A stretch of DNA of 64,000 bases from Dactylosporangium fulvum (GTDB taxonomy: Bacteria; Actinomycetota; Actinomycetes; Mycobacteriales; Micromonosporaceae), in the NCBI RefSeq assembly GCF_025137375.1, contig NZ_CP073720.1, positions 1,450,501 through 1,514,500 on the forward strand, read 5' to 3'. The stretch's first letter is position 1, and each line of letters opens with the position of its first letter. Positions 53,990 through 62,179 of the stretch are shown here, piece after piece. The notes under the pieces were generated by a model. The model had not been told where the DNA came from. It searched no databases and worked only from the letters and a program-made list of their open reading frames with translations. The position numbers and the translations under genes are program-made.

Positions 53990-54010
53990 CTGAACTGATC
54001 CATCGTTCAG
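53990..54010. promoter_or_regulatory. CTGAAC/GTTCAG inverted repeat between mce and thiolase
   Basis: CTGAAC (53990-53995) and GTTCAG (54005-54010) form a perfect inverted repeat with 9 bp between. Each half equals the core of the ecm/ccr palindrome (CTGAACGG / CCGTTCAG), and ATCGTTCAGGT recurs before icmA. It overlaps the likely -10 of leaderless mce, so binding could control both genes. Confidence 0.55.
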
Positions 54011-54053
54011 GTCGCGACGCGGCGGCTGTGAACCATCTCTCGGAGGCCACCCG

Positions 54054-55241
54054 ATGACTCAGTCCGTGATCGTCAACGGCGCCCGCACGCCGATGGGGCG
54101 ACTGCTCGGCGCACTCAAGGACTTCCCGGCCACCAAGCTGGGCGAGGTCGCTATCAAGGCGGCGCTCGAGCGCTCCGGCGTCGCGCCCGACCAGGTGCAA
54201 TACGTGATCATGGGGCAGGTGCTCCAGGCCGGGGCCGGCCAGATGCCCGCGCGCCAGGCGGCCGTCGGCGCGGGCATCCCGATGAGTGTGCCGGCCCTCA
54301 CCATCAACAAGGTATGCCTGTCGGGCCTCGACGCGATCGCGCTCGCCGACCAGCTCATCCGGGCGGGTGAGTTCGACATCGTGGTCGCGGGCGGCATGGA
54401 GTCGATGACCAACGCGCCGCACCTGCTGCTCAACCAGCGGCAGGGGTACAAGTACGGCGACGTGGTGGTCAAGGACCACATGGCCCTCGACGGGCTCACC
54501 GACGTCTACGACCAGGTGGCGATGGGCGAGTCGACCGAGCGGCACGTCGCCCGCCTCGGCATCACCCGCGAGGTGCAGGACGCGTTCGGTGCCGCGAGCC
54601 ACCAGAAGGCCGCCGCCGCGCAGAAGAGCGGCCACTTCGCCGAGGAGATCGTCCCGGTGGAGATCCCGCAGCGGAAGGGCGACCCGCTGCTGGTGACCGA
54701 CGACGAGCAGATCCGGCCGGAGACGACCGCCGAGACGCTCGCCAAGCTCCGGCCGGCCTTCACCAAGGACGGCACCATCACCGCCGCCACCTCCTCGCCG
54801 ATCTCCGACGGCGCCTGCGCCGTGGTCGTGATGAGCCGCAGGAAGGCCGAGGAGCTCGGGCTCACCTGGCTCGCCGAGATCGGCGCGCACGGCAACGTCG
54901 CCGGCCCGGACAACTCGCTGACCAGCCAGCCGTCCAACGCGATCAAGCACGCGCTCACCAAGGCCGGGCTCACCACCGACGACCTCGACCTGGTCGAGAT
55001 CAACGAGGCGTTCGCCGCCGTGGGCGTGCAGTCGACCACCGACCTCGGCGTCGACCCGGCGATCGTCAACGTCAACGGCGGGGCCATCGCGCTCGGCCAC
55101 CCGATCGGCATGAGCGGCGCCCGGCTCGCCCTCACCCTCGCCTTGGAGCTGCGCCGTCGCGGCGGCGGGCTCGGCGCCGCCGCGCTGTGCGGTGGCGGCG
55201 GCCAGGGTGACGCGCTGCTGCTGCGGGTCCCCAAGCAGTGA
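54054..55241 (+). CDS. Acetyl-CoA acetyltransferase (thiolase)
   Basis: The 395-residue thiolase has the acyl-binding Cys in [15 protein letters not shown], the active-site loop [15 protein letters not shown] and the second Cys in [13 protein letters not shown]. It condenses two acetyl-CoA to acetoacetyl-CoA or splits longer 3-ketoacyl-CoA. CGGAGG 7 nt before ATG 54054 sets the start. The last 4 bp overlap meaB (GTGA). It lies divergent from mce, an order also known in Streptomyces. Confidence 0.95.
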   Translation: MTQSVIVNGARTPMGRLLGALKDFPATKLGEVAIKAALERSGVAPDQVQYVIMGQVLQAGAGQMPARQAAVGAGIPMSVPALTINKVCLSGLDAIALADQLIRAGEFDIVVAGGMESMTNAPHLLLNQRQGYKYGDVVVKDHMALDGLTDVYDQVAMGESTERHVARLGITREVQDAFGAASHQKAAAAQKSGHFAEEIVPVEIPQRKGDPLLVTDDEQIRPETTAETLAKLRPAFTKDGTITAATSSPISDGACAVVVMSRRKAEELGLTWLAEIGAHGNVAGPDNSLTSQPSNAIKHALTKAGLTTDDLDLVEINEAFAAVGVQSTTDLGVDPAIVNVNGGAIALGHPIGMSGARLALTLALELRRRGGGLGAAALCGGGGQGDALLLRVPKQ

Positions 55242-56218
55242 CGGTCCGCCGCTCCCGAGACGTGCCGTCGCTCGTCGAGAGCGCCCGCGACGGCGACCCC
55301 CGGGCGGTGGCGCGACTGATCACCCTGGTGGAGGACGGCGACGAGGTGCTGCCGCAGCTTGCGGCGGCCCTCGCGCCGCACACCGGTGACGCACAGGTCC
55401 TCGGCCTCACCGGTGCGCCCGGCGTCGGCAAGTCGACCACGACCAACGAGCTGGTCCGGGCCTTCCGCAAGGCCGGACGGCGGGTCGGGGTGCTCGCCGT
55501 CGACCCCTCCAGCCCGTTCACCGGCGGCGCGATCCTCGGCGACCGCGTCCGCATGCAGGACCATGCCACCGACCCGGGTGTCTACATCCGCTCCATGTCC
55601 AGCCGCGGCCACCTCGGCGGGCTCTCCGCGGCCACTCCGCAGGCCGCCCGGGTGCTCGAGGGCGCCGGCTGCGACCCGGTGATCGTGGAGACGGTCGGCG
55701 TCGGGCAGGCCGAGGTCGAGATCGCCGGCCTCGCCGACACCACGCTCGTCCTGCTCGCGCCGGGGATGGGCGACGCCATCCAGGCCGCCAAGGCCGGCGT
55801 GCTGGAGATCGCCGACATCTTCGTCGTGAACAAGGCCGACCGCGACGGCGCCGACGCCACGTACCGCGACATCCAGGGCATGATCGGCCTCGGCGAGCGC
55901 GCGCCGGGGCAGTGGCGGCCCCGGGTCGTGCGCTGTGTCGCGGCCCGCGCCGAGGGCATCGACGACGTCGTGGCCGCGATCGACGAGCACCGCGAGCACC
56001 TGGAGCGCTCGGGCGAACTGCGCCGGAGGCGCGAGCAGCGGGCCGCGGCGGAGGTCGAGGCGATCGCGCTGGGCACCCTCCGTGCCCGCATGAAAGACCT
56101 CCGCAGCGGCACCGAACTGAGCTCCCTCGCTGCGGAGGTAGCGCACGGTCGACTGGATCCCTACGCAGCGGCAGCGGCCCTGTTGGCGCAACTCGACGCG
56201 GGTGAGAGGTCTGGCTAA
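55238..56218 (+). CDS. meaB: MeaB-type G-protein chaperone of B12 mutases
   Basis: The 326-residue GTPase has Walker [10 protein letters not shown] at about 60-68, [29 protein letters not shown] and NKAD for guanine binding. MeaB proteins load and protect adenosylcobalamin in acyl-CoA mutases. With an ethylmalonyl-CoA and an isobutyryl-CoA mutase in this window, either could be the client. The GTG start overlaps the thiolase stop. The basic C-terminal helix ([15 protein letters not shown]) belongs to the dimerisation region. Confidence 0.93.
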   Translation: MTVRRSRDVPSLVESARDGDPRAVARLITLVEDGDEVLPQLAAALAPHTGDAQVLGLTGAPGVGKSTTTNELVRAFRKAGRRVGVLAVDPSSPFTGGAILGDRVRMQDHATDPGVYIRSMSSRGHLGGLSAATPQAARVLEGAGCDPVIVETVGVGQAEVEIAGLADTTLVLLAPGMGDAIQAAKAGVLEIADIFVVNKADRDGADATYRDIQGMIGLGERAPGQWRPRVVRCVAARAEGIDDVVAAIDEHREHLERSGELRRRREQRAAAEVEAIALGTLRARMKDLRSGTELSSLAAEVAHGRLDPYAAAAALLAQLDAGERSG

Positions 56219-56262
56219 GGTCTGCGCGTCAACCTTCCGCTAGACCAGCACAGGGGGCTCAC

Positions 56263-59200
56263 TTGACGGCCTGGACCGTCATGTTGCGCGGTATCAGGCA
56301 CCGGGCCGGCCGGTCGTTCGTGGTTTTCCTCCTCGCCGTCACGGCGACCACGGCGGCTGTCCTCGCTCCCACGTACAGTCGTGCCGCGCAGCAGTCGGTG
56401 CTCACCGACGGGCTGTCCGCAGCGTCCACCGACGCGACCGGGCTGACCGTCGGCGCCAAAGGCACCGGCGACAGCGCCGCCTTCATGGACCTCGCCGAGA
56501 TCCGGCTCGCCATGAACACGGCACTCGACAAGGACAAACTGCTCGCCGACCGCCTCGACCTGCCGGTGGCCGCCGTCGACACGGAGGTCACCTTCGACGG
56601 GACGGGCGCCAAACTCGCCTATCGCGACAACGCCTGCACCCGGCTCGACATCGACGGGGACTGCCCGGACGGGCCGGGCCAGATCGCCGTCAGCAAGCGC
56701 ACCGCCGCCGACCGGAAGCTCAAGCAGGGCGACGACCTCACGCTGCACCTCGGCCCGGCGGGCGCCGGCCGGGACAAGACCTTCCGGATCACCGGGCTCT
56801 ACAGCCCGAAGGACGCCGACGCCGCCTACTGGGGCCGCACCGCGTACTTCAGCGCGGGGACGGGCGGTGCCGGTGAACACGTCGACTCGCTGTTCACGAT
56901 GACCGAGGAGGACGTCCGCGCCGACGCCGCGGCCACCGTGTCGGCCCGGCTGGAATACCCGCTGCGTCCCCACCTGGTGCACCTCGACGACGTCGCCGGG
57001 CTGCGCGACGGCCTCCAGTTCCTCGGCGACCGCCTGCGCGGGCAGGAGCTGGAGGTCACCACGACGCTGCCGGCGGTGCTGCGCGACATCGACGCAGACC
57101 AGCGTGCGATCGCCCGCACGGCGCCCGTCGTGGCCGTACCGCTGCTGCTCCTGTGCTGGTTCGTGCTGTTCCTGCTCGTCGCGTCGCTCACGGAGGAGCG
57201 CGCGCCCGAGATCGCGCTCGCCAAGCTGCGGGGATACCCCGCCGGGCGGGCGGCGCGGTTCGGTCTCGGCGAGGTGCTGCTGCTGACCGCGGCGGCAGTC
57301 CCCGTCGGCATCGTCGCCGGGCTGGTGCTGGTGCAGGTCGCCGCCGGTGCGCTGCTCGCGCCCGGTGTGGGCGTCGAGGTCCGCTGGCCGGTGTTCGCCG
57401 CGGCCGGCATCGCGTTCGCCGCCGGGCTCGTCGCCGCCGTCCTCGCCGGGCGGCAGACGCTCGCCAGACCCGTGCTCGGCCTGCTGCGGCGGGTGCCCGA
57501 GCGGGGCGGCCGGCGGGCCGGCGTCGCCGAGGGGATCGTCGTGGCGCTCGCCGCGGCCAGCCTCATCGCCGCCGTCAGCGATCGCGGATCCCCGCTCGCG
57601 CTGCTCGCACCGCCGCTGCTCGCCGTGGTCGTCGGCGTGGCCGCGGCCCGGCTGCTCAGCCTCTGGTCGGCCGCCCGGCTGCGGATCGTGCGCCGCCGCG
57701 GCCGCATCGTCCCGCTGCTGTCCGCGGCCCAGCTGTCCCGCCGCCCCGCCGGCCAGCGGCTGGTCGTGGTCGTCACCGTCGCCGTGGCGCTGCTGTCGTT
57801 CGCCGCGACCGCCTGGGACGTCGCCGCGACCGCCCGGCGCGACACCGCCGAGGACTCCGTCGGCGCGCAACGGGTGCTGACGGTCAACGCCCAGCACCCG
57901 GCCGCGCTCGCCGAGGCGGTCACGAAGGCCGATCCCGGTGGGCATGCGATGGCGGTCGTACGAGCAAGCCAGCGCTTCGACAACAGCCCCGTCGAGCTGC
58001 TGGGGGTCCAGGCCGACCGGCTCGCCGGCGCGGCCGTCTGGCGCGGGCACTCCCGTGAGCAGGTGGCCGAGATCGCCGGGCGCCTGCACCCGGCCGCCCC
58101 CGACCCGCTGCGGCTCGGCAAGGACCTCGGCGCCGAGGTGTCCGTCGACACGCTGCCGGCCAAGCCGGCACTGCGCCTCGCCGCGATCGTCGCCGATCCC
58201 GGACAGCCGCCCCGGACGGTGACGCTGGGCCCGCTGGCCAAGGGCACCCGAACCTACCACGCGGTGCTGTCCGGCTGCGTCACCGAGTGCCGGCTGGTCG
58301 GGCTCGCCGTCGGCCGGGCCGCGGGCGGCAGCGACCCGTTCACGGTCACCGTCGCGGTGCGCGCGCTCTCCACCGACGCCGGCCCGCTGGCGCCCGGCTT
58401 CGACCTGGCCGGCCGCTGGCAGGCCCGGCCCGGCACCGGGAGCACCAAGGTGACGGTGCACGCCGGCGCGGCCCTCGGCGTCGACGTCTCCGGCAGCGAC
58501 CCGGCCGACGCCGTCGTCGAGCACGTCGACACGCCCGAGGCGCTGCCCGCCGTCCTCGCCGGCGGCGCGCCGACCGACGACGCGCGGGCGGCGACGTTCG
58601 CGCTGCCCGGCTTCTCCGAGCAGCCGCAGCCCTTCACGGTCGCGGCGCGCACCGACAGCCTGCCCCGGGGTGGGCGGCACGGTGTGCTCTTCGACCTCGA
58701 CTACGCGACCCGCATGGCCGAGCGCAGCGCCAGCCTTACCGACAACGGCGGCCTGCGGTACGAGGTATGGGCCGGCACCGGTGCGCCCGCGGACCTCGAC
58801 CAGCGGCTCGCCGCGGCGGGGGTGCAGGTGCTGGCGAGCGAGACCATCGACGGCTATCGCGACCGGCTGGCCCGGCGGGCACCCGCGCTCGGGCTGTGGC
58901 TCTATCTGCTGGCCGGGGCCGCGGCGACCCTGCTGGCGATCGGTGTGGTGCTGCTGACCGCATACGTCGGGGTGCGTGCCCGGCTCTACGAGCTGGCCGC
59001 CCTGCGGGTCGCCGGCGTGCGCGCCGGTCAGCTGCGGCGGGCGGTCTTCCGCGAGTACCGTGCGCTGCTCGGCCTGCCGTTCCTGGTCGGCCTGGCGGCG
59101 GGTGTCGCGGGCGCGTTCGTGATGCTCCCGGGCATGCCGCTGGTGACCGTCGACGAGCCGACCGGCTCGTTCGCCTTCGAGCCGGGCATGGGCGCCCTTC

Positions 59201-59307
59201 CGGCGGCCGTCGCCGTCATGGTGGCCGGCCTGCTGCTCACCGTCCTGGTGGTGCTGCGCCTGCTCGGCCGCGCCACCCCGCTGCGGCTCAAGGACGGTGC
59301 CCAGTGA
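56263..59307 (+). CDS. Large FtsX-type ABC permease
   Basis: The 1,014-residue membrane protein has an N-terminal helix (about 18-38), a first extracellular domain, three helices with FtsX features near 280-400 (PEIALAKLRGYPAGRAARFG), a second group near 420-510, a second large outer domain and a final trio of helices from about 880 (LYELAALRVAGVRAGQLRRA). This is the duplicated MacB/FtsX layout, used for lipoprotein, peptide or signal transport. The TTG start at 56263 is chosen because AGGGGG lies 5 nt upstream. The stop lies in the PERSGG repeat and two ATPases follow. The substrate is unknown. Confidence 0.88.
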   Translation: MTAWTVMLRGIRHRAGRSFVVFLLAVTATTAAVLAPTYSRAAQQSVLTDGLSAASTDATGLTVGAKGTGDSAAFMDLAEIRLAMNTALDKDKLLADRLDLPVAAVDTEVTFDGTGAKLAYRDNACTRLDIDGDCPDGPGQIAVSKRTAADRKLKQGDDLTLHLGPAGAGRDKTFRITGLYSPKDADAAYWGRTAYFSAGTGGAGEHVDSLFTMTEEDVRADAAATVSARLEYPLRPHLVHLDDVAGLRDGLQFLGDRLRGQELEVTTTLPAVLRDIDADQRAIARTAPVVAVPLLLLCWFVLFLLVASLTEERAPEIALAKLRGYPAGRAARFGLGEVLLLTAAAVPVGIVAGLVLVQVAAGALLAPGVGVEVRWPVFAAAGIAFAAGLVAAVLAGRQTLARPVLGLLRRVPERGGRRAGVAEGIVVALAAASLIAAVSDRGSPLALLAPPLLAVVVGVAAARLLSLWSAARLRIVRRRGRIVPLLSAAQLSRRPAGQRLVVVVTVAVALLSFAATAWDVAATARRDTAEDSVGAQRVLTVNAQHPAALAEAVTKADPGGHAMAVVRASQRFDNSPVELLGVQADRLAGAAVWRGHSREQVAEIAGRLHPAAPDPLRLGKDLGAEVSVDTLPAKPALRLAAIVADPGQPPRTVTLGPLAKGTRTYHAVLSGCVTECRLVGLAVGRAAGGSDPFTVTVAVRALSTDAGPLAPGFDLAGRWQARPGTGSTKVTVHAGAALGVDVSGSDPADAVVEHVDTPEALPAVLAGGAPTDDARAATFALPGFSEQPQPFTVAARTDSLPRGGRHGVLFDLDYATRMAERSASLTDNGGLRYEVWAGTGAPADLDQRLAAAGVQVLASETIDGYRDRLARRAPALGLWLYLLAGAAATLLAIGVVLLTAYVGVRARLYELAALRVAGVRAGQLRRAVFREYRALLGLPFLVGLAAGVAGAFVMLPGMPLVTVDEPTGSFAFEPGMGALPAAVAVMVAGLLLTVLVVLRLLGRATPLRLKDGAQ

Positions 59308-59417
59308 GCGGTCCGGAGCGGAGCGGAGGGGCCGCTCACCGGTTGGCGCTGCAAGGACTCGCGGTGCCGGAGCGGAGCGGAGGCAGCGTGAGCGGTCCGG
59401 AGCGGAGCGGAGGCAGC
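59304..59417 (+). repeat. PERSGG repeat cluster: one full hairpin and two partial copies
   Basis: The full 36-nt element (59304-59339, GTGAGCGG at one end, CCGCTCAC at the other) begins in the permease stop codon. Partial copies containing CCGGAGCGGAGCGGAGG follow at 59367-59387 and 59388-59417. Each partial copy supplies GGAGG plus a GTG or ATG start, so the ATPase gene has three in-frame start choices (59304, 59388, 59418). Confidence 0.75.
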
Positions 59418-60278
59418 ATGAGCGCCGGCCTTGCCGTGACGTGCCGAGGGCTGGTCTACATCTACCGGCTCGAGGGATACGACGTGGTCGCCCTGTCCGG
59501 CGTCGACCTCGACATCTCGGCCGGGGAGTCGGTCGCGCTGCTCGGGCCGTCCGGCTCCGGCAAGTCGACGCTGCTGTCGCTGCTCGCCGGGCTGCTCCCG
59601 CCGTCCGCGGGCCGGCTCACGGTCGGCGACCACGACCTGGTCCGGGCCACGCCGGCCGAGCTGCAGACGCTGCGGGCCAAGGACGTGGGCGTGGTGCTGC
59701 AGGGTGCGTCGCGCAACCTCCTGCCGTATCTGACGGCGGAGCAGAACGTGCGCTTCGCGCAGCGCGGCGTGCCCGCGGAGCGGCGGCGGGAGCTGCCCGA
59801 GCCGCGTGACGTGCTCGCGATGGTGGGCCTGACGGGGCGGGGACGCAACCGGCAGCGCCCGCAGCGACTCTCTCCTGATGAGCGCCAGCGGTTGGCGCTC
59901 GCCGTAGGGCTGGCCGGCCGGCCGGGCCTGCTGCTCGCGGACGAGCCGACCAGCCAGCTCGACACCCGGGCCCGCGACGAGGTGCTCCTCACCCTCGACA
60001 CGGTGCGCCGCTCGGGCACGACCGTCGTGGTCGTGACCCACGACCCGGACGTCGGGCTGCGCATGGGGCGCACCGTCACCATCCGCGACGGCAGGGTCGG
60101 CGCGGAAGGCAGGCGCGGAGAGGACTACGCGGTGGTGGGTCGCGACGGTACGGTGCACCTGCCGCAGGAAGCGCTGCGCGTGCTGCCGCCGGGCACGCTC
60201 GTGGGCGTCGAGCCCCAGCCCGACGGCACCGTGCTGCTGGTGCCGGCCCGTTCGTCCGACGTGGAGGGTGTGCAGTGA
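59418..60278 (+). CDS. ABC ATPase with AbrB-like C-terminal segment
   Basis: The product is 286 residues from ATG 59418, with GGAGG 4 nt upstream. It has Walker A GPSGSGKST, Walker B LLLADEPTSQLD and the switch His in VVTHDP. The signature is LSPDERQRLALA instead of LSGGQ, a weakened form. The last 50 residues (VVGRDGTVHLPQEALRVLPP, then VGVEPQPDGTVLLVP) resemble the swapped-hairpin AbrB fold. Longer in-frame starts at 59304 and 59388 exist. It pairs with the permease upstream and a second ATPase downstream, perhaps as a heterodimer. Confidence 0.88.
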   Translation: MSAGLAVTCRGLVYIYRLEGYDVVALSGVDLDISAGESVALLGPSGSGKSTLLSLLAGLLPPSAGRLTVGDHDLVRATPAELQTLRAKDVGVVLQGASRNLLPYLTAEQNVRFAQRGVPAERRRELPEPRDVLAMVGLTGRGRNRQRPQRLSPDERQRLALAVGLAGRPGLLLADEPTSQLDTRARDEVLLTLDTVRRSGTTVVVVTHDPDVGLRMGRTVTIRDGRVGAEGRRGEDYAVVGRDGTVHLPQEALRVLPPGTLVGVEPQPDGTVLLVPARSSDVEGVQ

Positions 60279-60925
60279 AGACGTTGACGGTCGACGGCGT
60301 GACCGTGGCCTACGAGCGGGACCACCCCGTCCTGCGTGACGTGTCGGTCGTCGTGTCGCCGGGGCAGATCCTCGCCGTCACCGGGCCTTCCGGCGCGGGC
60401 AAGACGACGCTGCTGTGGGCGATGGCGGGCCTGCTGCGCCCGGCCGCCGGGGTCGTGTCGGTCGACGACACGCCGCTGCGGGACCGCGACCACGCCGTCG
60501 CCGAGCGGGTCGTGCTCATCCCGCAGGACAACGGCCTCGCCGCGATCCTCACCGCGCAGGAGAACATCCAGGTCGCGATGATCGCCGGCGGCGCCGCGCC
60601 CGCCGACGCCCGCCGGGCGACGGTGTTGTCGCTGGAGCGCCTGGGCCTGGCCGGCCAGGCCGACCAACTGGTCGAGGAGCTCTCCGGCGGCCAGCAGCAG
60701 CGCACCGCGATCGCCCGGGGCCTGGCCCTGCACGGCAACGTGGTCCTGGCCGACGAGGTGACCAGCGAGCTGGACGCGACGAACCGCCAGCGGGTCATGG
60801 AGATCCTCCAGGACGAGGCCCGCCGCGGCGCCGCGGTCGTCTTCGCCACCCACGACCCGGAGGCCGCGGCCGCCTGCGACCGCGAGTTGCACCTCTCCGA
60901 CGGCGCCGCCGAACTGATCCGCTGA
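60275..60925 (+). CDS. ABC ATPase with intact signature
   Basis: The 216-residue protein is a LolD/MacB-like ATPase with Walker A GPSGAGKTT, Q-loop in IPQDNGLAA, signature ELSGGQQQRTAIA, Walker B VVLADEVTSELD and ATHDPE. Its GTG start overlaps the preceding ATPase stop (GTGA). With one ATPase carrying a weak signature and the other an intact one, the pair may form an asymmetric motor for the permease at 56263. Confidence 0.9.
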   Translation: MKTLTVDGVTVAYERDHPVLRDVSVVVSPGQILAVTGPSGAGKTTLLWAMAGLLRPAAGVVSVDDTPLRDRDHAVAERVVLIPQDNGLAAILTAQENIQVAMIAGGAAPADARRATVLSLERLGLAGQADQLVEELSGGQQQRTAIARGLALHGNVVLADEVTSELDATNRQRVMEILQDEARRGAAVVFATHDPEAAAACDRELHLSDGAAELIR

Positions 60926-60940
60926 CCGCTCGTTCGAACG

Positions 60941-60976
60941 CGGCGCACCCGCACCTCTCGGAGTGCGAGTGCGCCG
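60941..60976 (+). terminator. Hairpin terminator after the ABC operon
   Basis: CGGCGCACCCGCAC pairs with GTGCGAGTGCGCCG over 14 bp with one mismatch and an 8-nt loop, 15 bp after the last ATPase stop. Confidence 0.7.
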
Positions 60977-61275
60977 CTCGACGCTGATCGGTGCACGGCT
61001 GTCGTCGCGGCCTTCTCGGGCGCCGTTCCGGGCTGCCGTGCCGTTGCCCGCATGGCACCTCCGTGGGGTCGGCCGTCCCGCGGGGCCTTCCTGCGCGGCC
61101 GACCTCTTCCGGGTCCGGACAGGCCTCCCGGTGCGGCCCAGCCGCCCTCGCGTTCGGACCGTGCTTCGATCGGCCGGCCTGAACCGCAAGTCGGGGTGTT
61201 CAGGGGAGTCCCTTGCCTGGCGGGCCGCGAGTACGCTCGGCGCGGCCTGAGAACAGGGACAGGGGAGAAGCAGAC
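60977..61275 (+). other. Non-coding gap before the Asp23 gene
   Basis: About 300 bp show no supported gene. TACGCT at 61232-61237 could be a -10; no -35 with 16-18 bp spacing is clear. AGGGGAG at 61260-61266 is the ribosome-binding site of the next gene. Confidence 0.4.
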
Positions 61276-61989
61276 ATGACCGAGGCGACGGCGGGCATCC
61301 CCGCCCGCACCGATGTGCACGATCCTGACATGACCGGCGAAACGCTCGCCGCCGTCGAGCCCGCCGCGTCGGCCGTCGTCCCGGCCCAGGGCGGCGCGCC
61401 GGCCGAGGAGCAGTCGCGCCTGCGTGCCGCTGCCGACGAGGCGGCCGAGCGGGTGACCACGTTCGCCTCCGACGCCGCCGACCGGGTCGGTGAGTTCGCG
61501 TCCTCCACGGCGGCCGCGTCCGGGCGGATCGCCTCGCAGGTGGTCGACCGCCTGCGCAACAACGCCGAGCTGGTCGCCGAGCGTGGCACCACCACGATCG
61601 CCGACGAGGTCGTCGAGAAGATCGCCGGCATCGCGGCCCGCGAGGTGCCCGGCGTCTACGACCTGGGCGGCGACGTCGCCCGCGTGTTCGCCGCCGTCCG
61701 TGACCGCATCGGCCTGGGGGAGTCGGAGGGCGAGTCCTCCGACCGCGGCGTGCACGTCCGCCTGGAGGGTCGTTCGGCCGTCGTCAAGATCACGCTCGTG
61801 ATCGAGTACGGCTTTGTGCTCTACTCGGTGGCCGAGAAGGTCCGCACCAAGGTCATCGGGGCGGTCGAAAACCTGCTGGGCCTCGAGGTCACCGCGGTGG
61901 ACATCGTGGTCGACGACGTCCACGTCGAGGACAAGGGCAAGGCGCCGGTCGGCGACGACGAGGCCCGCGCGGCCGACTACCGCCCATGA
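61276..61989 (+). CDS. Asp23/Gls24-family envelope stress protein
   Basis: The 237-residue protein has a long, Ala-rich N-terminal part (about 1-110) that may form helices. A conserved Asp23 domain follows: GTTTIADEVVEKIAGIAARE, VPGVYDLGG, VHVRLEGRSAVVKITLVIEYG and VTAVDIVVDDVHVE. Family members help keep the envelope stable under alkaline or cell-wall stress, often with small membrane anchors encoded nearby; none is seen here. AGGGGAG sets ATG 61276. Confidence 0.88.
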   Translation: MTEATAGIPARTDVHDPDMTGETLAAVEPAASAVVPAQGGAPAEEQSRLRAAADEAAERVTTFASDAADRVGEFASSTAAASGRIASQVVDRLRNNAELVAERGTTTIADEVVEKIAGIAAREVPGVYDLGGDVARVFAAVRDRIGLGESEGESSDRGVHVRLEGRSAVVKITLVIEYGFVLYSVAEKVRTKVIGAVENLLGLEVTAVDIVVDDVHVEDKGKAPVGDDEARAADYRP

Positions 61990-61997
61990 CCGCCGTT

Positions 61998-62067
61998 GAT
62001 CTTGTAGTTGTGATGCCTGGCAAATCCGGACATCGTGGGCGTGTTCCGGCGCCATAACTGCAAGATC
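61998..62067. repeat. 70-bp dispersed hairpin repeat, copy 2
   Basis: Ends GATCTTGTAGTTGTG and CATAACTGCAAGATC pair with two mismatches. CAAATCCGGACA at offset 23 and GGCGCCA at offset 50 match the repeat at 19661-19730 exactly, and both are 70 bp long. It lies between the Asp23 gene and the icmA promoter. Confidence 0.75.
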
Positions 62068-62105
62068 GCGGCATGGCTGTGCGGGGGAGTTCTCGAGCGT
62101 GCGCC

Positions 62106-62134
62106 TTAGCGATCGTTCAGGTTGCCGATAGCAT
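62106..62134 (+). promoter_or_regulatory. icmA promoter with CGTTCAG in the spacer
   Basis: TTAGCG (62106-62111) and TAGCAT (62129-62134) are 17 bp apart, a reasonable -35/-10 pair. CGTTCAG (62114-62120), the core of the ecm/ccr palindrome, lies in the spacer, where a bound protein would block transcription. Confidence 0.5.
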
Positions 62135-62179
62135 CGAGGGAGACGGAGAACCCGCCACACCCGAGGAGCGCCGACATCC

